NCBI GenBank assembly: GCA_020849075.1
Contig: JADLGZ010000031.1
Span: forward strand, 1 to 5,555
Direction of reading: 5' to 3'
Length of the DNA: 5,555 nucleotides
DNA from: Fimbriimonadaceae bacterium
Lineage (GTDB): Bacteria; Armatimonadota; Fimbriimonadia; Fimbriimonadales; Fimbriimonadaceae
Part shown: in pieces, positions 4,774 to 5,555 of the stretch
Layout of the letters: every line of letters starts with the position of its first letter
How positions within the stretch are numbered: the stretch's first letter is position 1
Made by a program: the position numbers and the translations under genes
Notes under the pieces: generated by a model
Seen by the model: only the letters and a program-made list of their open reading frames with translations
Databases searched by the model: none
What the model was told of the DNA's origin: nothing

Positions 4774-5555
4774 ATGCCCGAATTGCCCGAAGTTGAGACC
4801 GTCCGCCGCGTGATGGAGGGGGCGCTGGTGGGGCGCACGATCGCGGAAGTCGAGGTCGCGCCGGATGAGATCGTGCTGGGGCGGTTCCCGAATGCGGCGA
4901 TGGAGGAGCACCTGAAGGGCGCACGGGTGACCGGGGTTGGGCGCAAAGGGAAGTATTGGTGGATCGAACTCGATAAGAAGCCATGGCTATTTGGGCACCT
5001 CGGCATGGCGGGCTGGATACGTGAGATGGGCGAGCCGACGATCCGCATTCGCGAGATGGGCAACATGCCGCTGGACGACGAGGAGGGCCGCCCGCGCTTC
5101 CTAAAGCTAATGCTGACTACCGAAGAAGGAAGGCGCATCGCGATGACCGACGGTCGCCGATTGGCCCGCTTGTGGCTCAGCGACTCACCCGAGGAAGACA
5201 AGCGGATCGGAGCATTGGGCTTTGATTCTTGGAAGGGACTGCCTTCTGTTGCGGAGTTACACAATTTGCTGAAAAAGCGTAAGGCGCCGTTGAAGGCGAT
5301 CCTGCTCGATCAGGCGCTGTTCGCCGGAGTTGGCAATTGGATCGCCGACGAAGTGATGCTGAAGTCGCGTCTCTCGCCTCACCGGCTGGGGACTTCTTTG
5401 ACGGAGAAGGAGGCGGGGGCTTTGAAGAAGGCGATTGAGGATGTGATTAGCCTAGCGGTCGAGAAAGGTGCGGATAAAGAGCAGTTCCCGGCGGACTGGT
5501 TGTTTCATGTTCGCTGGGGCGGCAAGAAGGGCATTCCGCAGTTCGATGGGCACGA
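4774..5555 (+). CDS. mutM: formamidopyrimidine-DNA glycosylase (Fpg/MutM), 3' end outside window
   Basis: There are 260 complete codons and the gene runs off the window. Role (known): base-excision repair glycosylase/AP lyase that removes 8-oxoguanine and formamidopyrimidines, using the N-terminal proline as nucleophile. Seen: MPELPEVET with P2 and E3 (catalytic), and K60 in RKGKYWW (phosphate contact). HLGMAG follows with M78 (intercalating Met), then DGRRLARL (126-133) where the usual Phe wedge is Leu130. GVGNWIADEV (185-194) has N188 in the H2TH motif. The final visible segment, DWLFHVRWGGKKGIPQFDGH (241-260), occupies the place of the zinc finger but has no cysteine. Known: plant Fpg and some bacterial relatives have a zincless finger with a similar WLFH.RWGKK sequence and the GVGNWxADEV form of the H2TH motif. 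I infer that type here; the final GGRT.A loop lies beyond the window. Residues 90-110 hold a short acidic insertion relative to E. coli MutM. The family call is very strong. Confidence 0.95.
   Translation, partial: MPELPEVETVRRVMEGALVGRTIAEVEVAPDEIVLGRFPNAAMEEHLKGARVTGVGRKGKYWWIELDKKPWLFGHLGMAGWIREMGEPTIRIREMGNMPLDDEEGRPRFLKLMLTTEEGRRIAMTDGRRLARLWLSDSPEEDKRIGALGFDSWKGLPSVAELHNLLKKRKAPLKAILLDQALFAGVGNWIADEVMLKSRLSPHRLGTSLTEKEAGALKKAIEDVISLAVEKGADKEQFPADWLFHVRWGGKKGIPQFDGH

Noticed and set aside
4552..5264. Minus-strand open frames across the PEP-CTERM end and fpg
   Set aside because: Arg/Pro/Ser-rich shadows typical of the complement of GC-rich coding sequence. They contradict the certain Fpg frame.

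Overview
The window is bacterial DNA of moderately high GC. It has two end-truncated genes and six complete ones. My best guess for the host is a member of Armatimonadota (Fimbriimonadales-like). Two observations support this. One gene ends in a PEP-CTERM exosortase sorting tag of the PEPGT + short hydrophobic stretch + RRRKK type. Several start codons also sit immediately behind a -10 hexamer, which suggests leaderless transcription. The guess comes from family style and was not tested by any search.

Left part (1-1773), accessory-looking. The window opens in the C-terminal end of a zincin metallopeptidase domain (HEIGH plus a downstream EGxAEY helix). This is the type found in large polyvalent proteins of phages and conjugative elements. 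Next comes hicB (563-784, +), a HicB-family antitoxin. Directly abutting it on the opposite strand is hicA (785-979, -). This toxin-like gene is easy to miss because its only plausible start is CTG, although a good GGAGG ribosome binding site precedes that codon. hicA overlaps by 20 nt the 3' end of a 247-codon winged-helix-like gene of unknown function (960-1703, -), so these two probably form one operon. Toxin and antitoxin are therefore encoded tail to tail instead of in the usual co-directional operon. This is the most unusual arrangement in the window.

Middle part (1774-3499). A stretch with no convincing gene holds an imperfect 108-nt inverted repeat (1970-2077). It is followed by a gene for a small three-helix membrane protein of unknown function (+). 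Convergent to that is a membrane-anchored NERD-domain (nuclease-related) protein (-).

Right part (3500-5555), more housekeeping-like. A pair of 17-bp palindromes with centres 22 bp apart lies upstream of a secreted PEP-CTERM protein with propeller-like repeats (3732-4694, +). A long stem-loop terminator follows. The last gene is a 3'-truncated formamidopyrimidine-DNA glycosylase (fpg/mutM) whose C-terminal segment looks like the plant-type zincless finger.

Regulation. hicB, the PEP-CTERM gene and fpg share the same geometry: a hexamer of form YATNAT, exactly 6 nt, then ATG. This argues for leaderless mRNAs, whereas hicA relies on a Shine-Dalgarno inside the upstream gene. I see no tRNA, rRNA, CRISPR array or intact insertion sequence.
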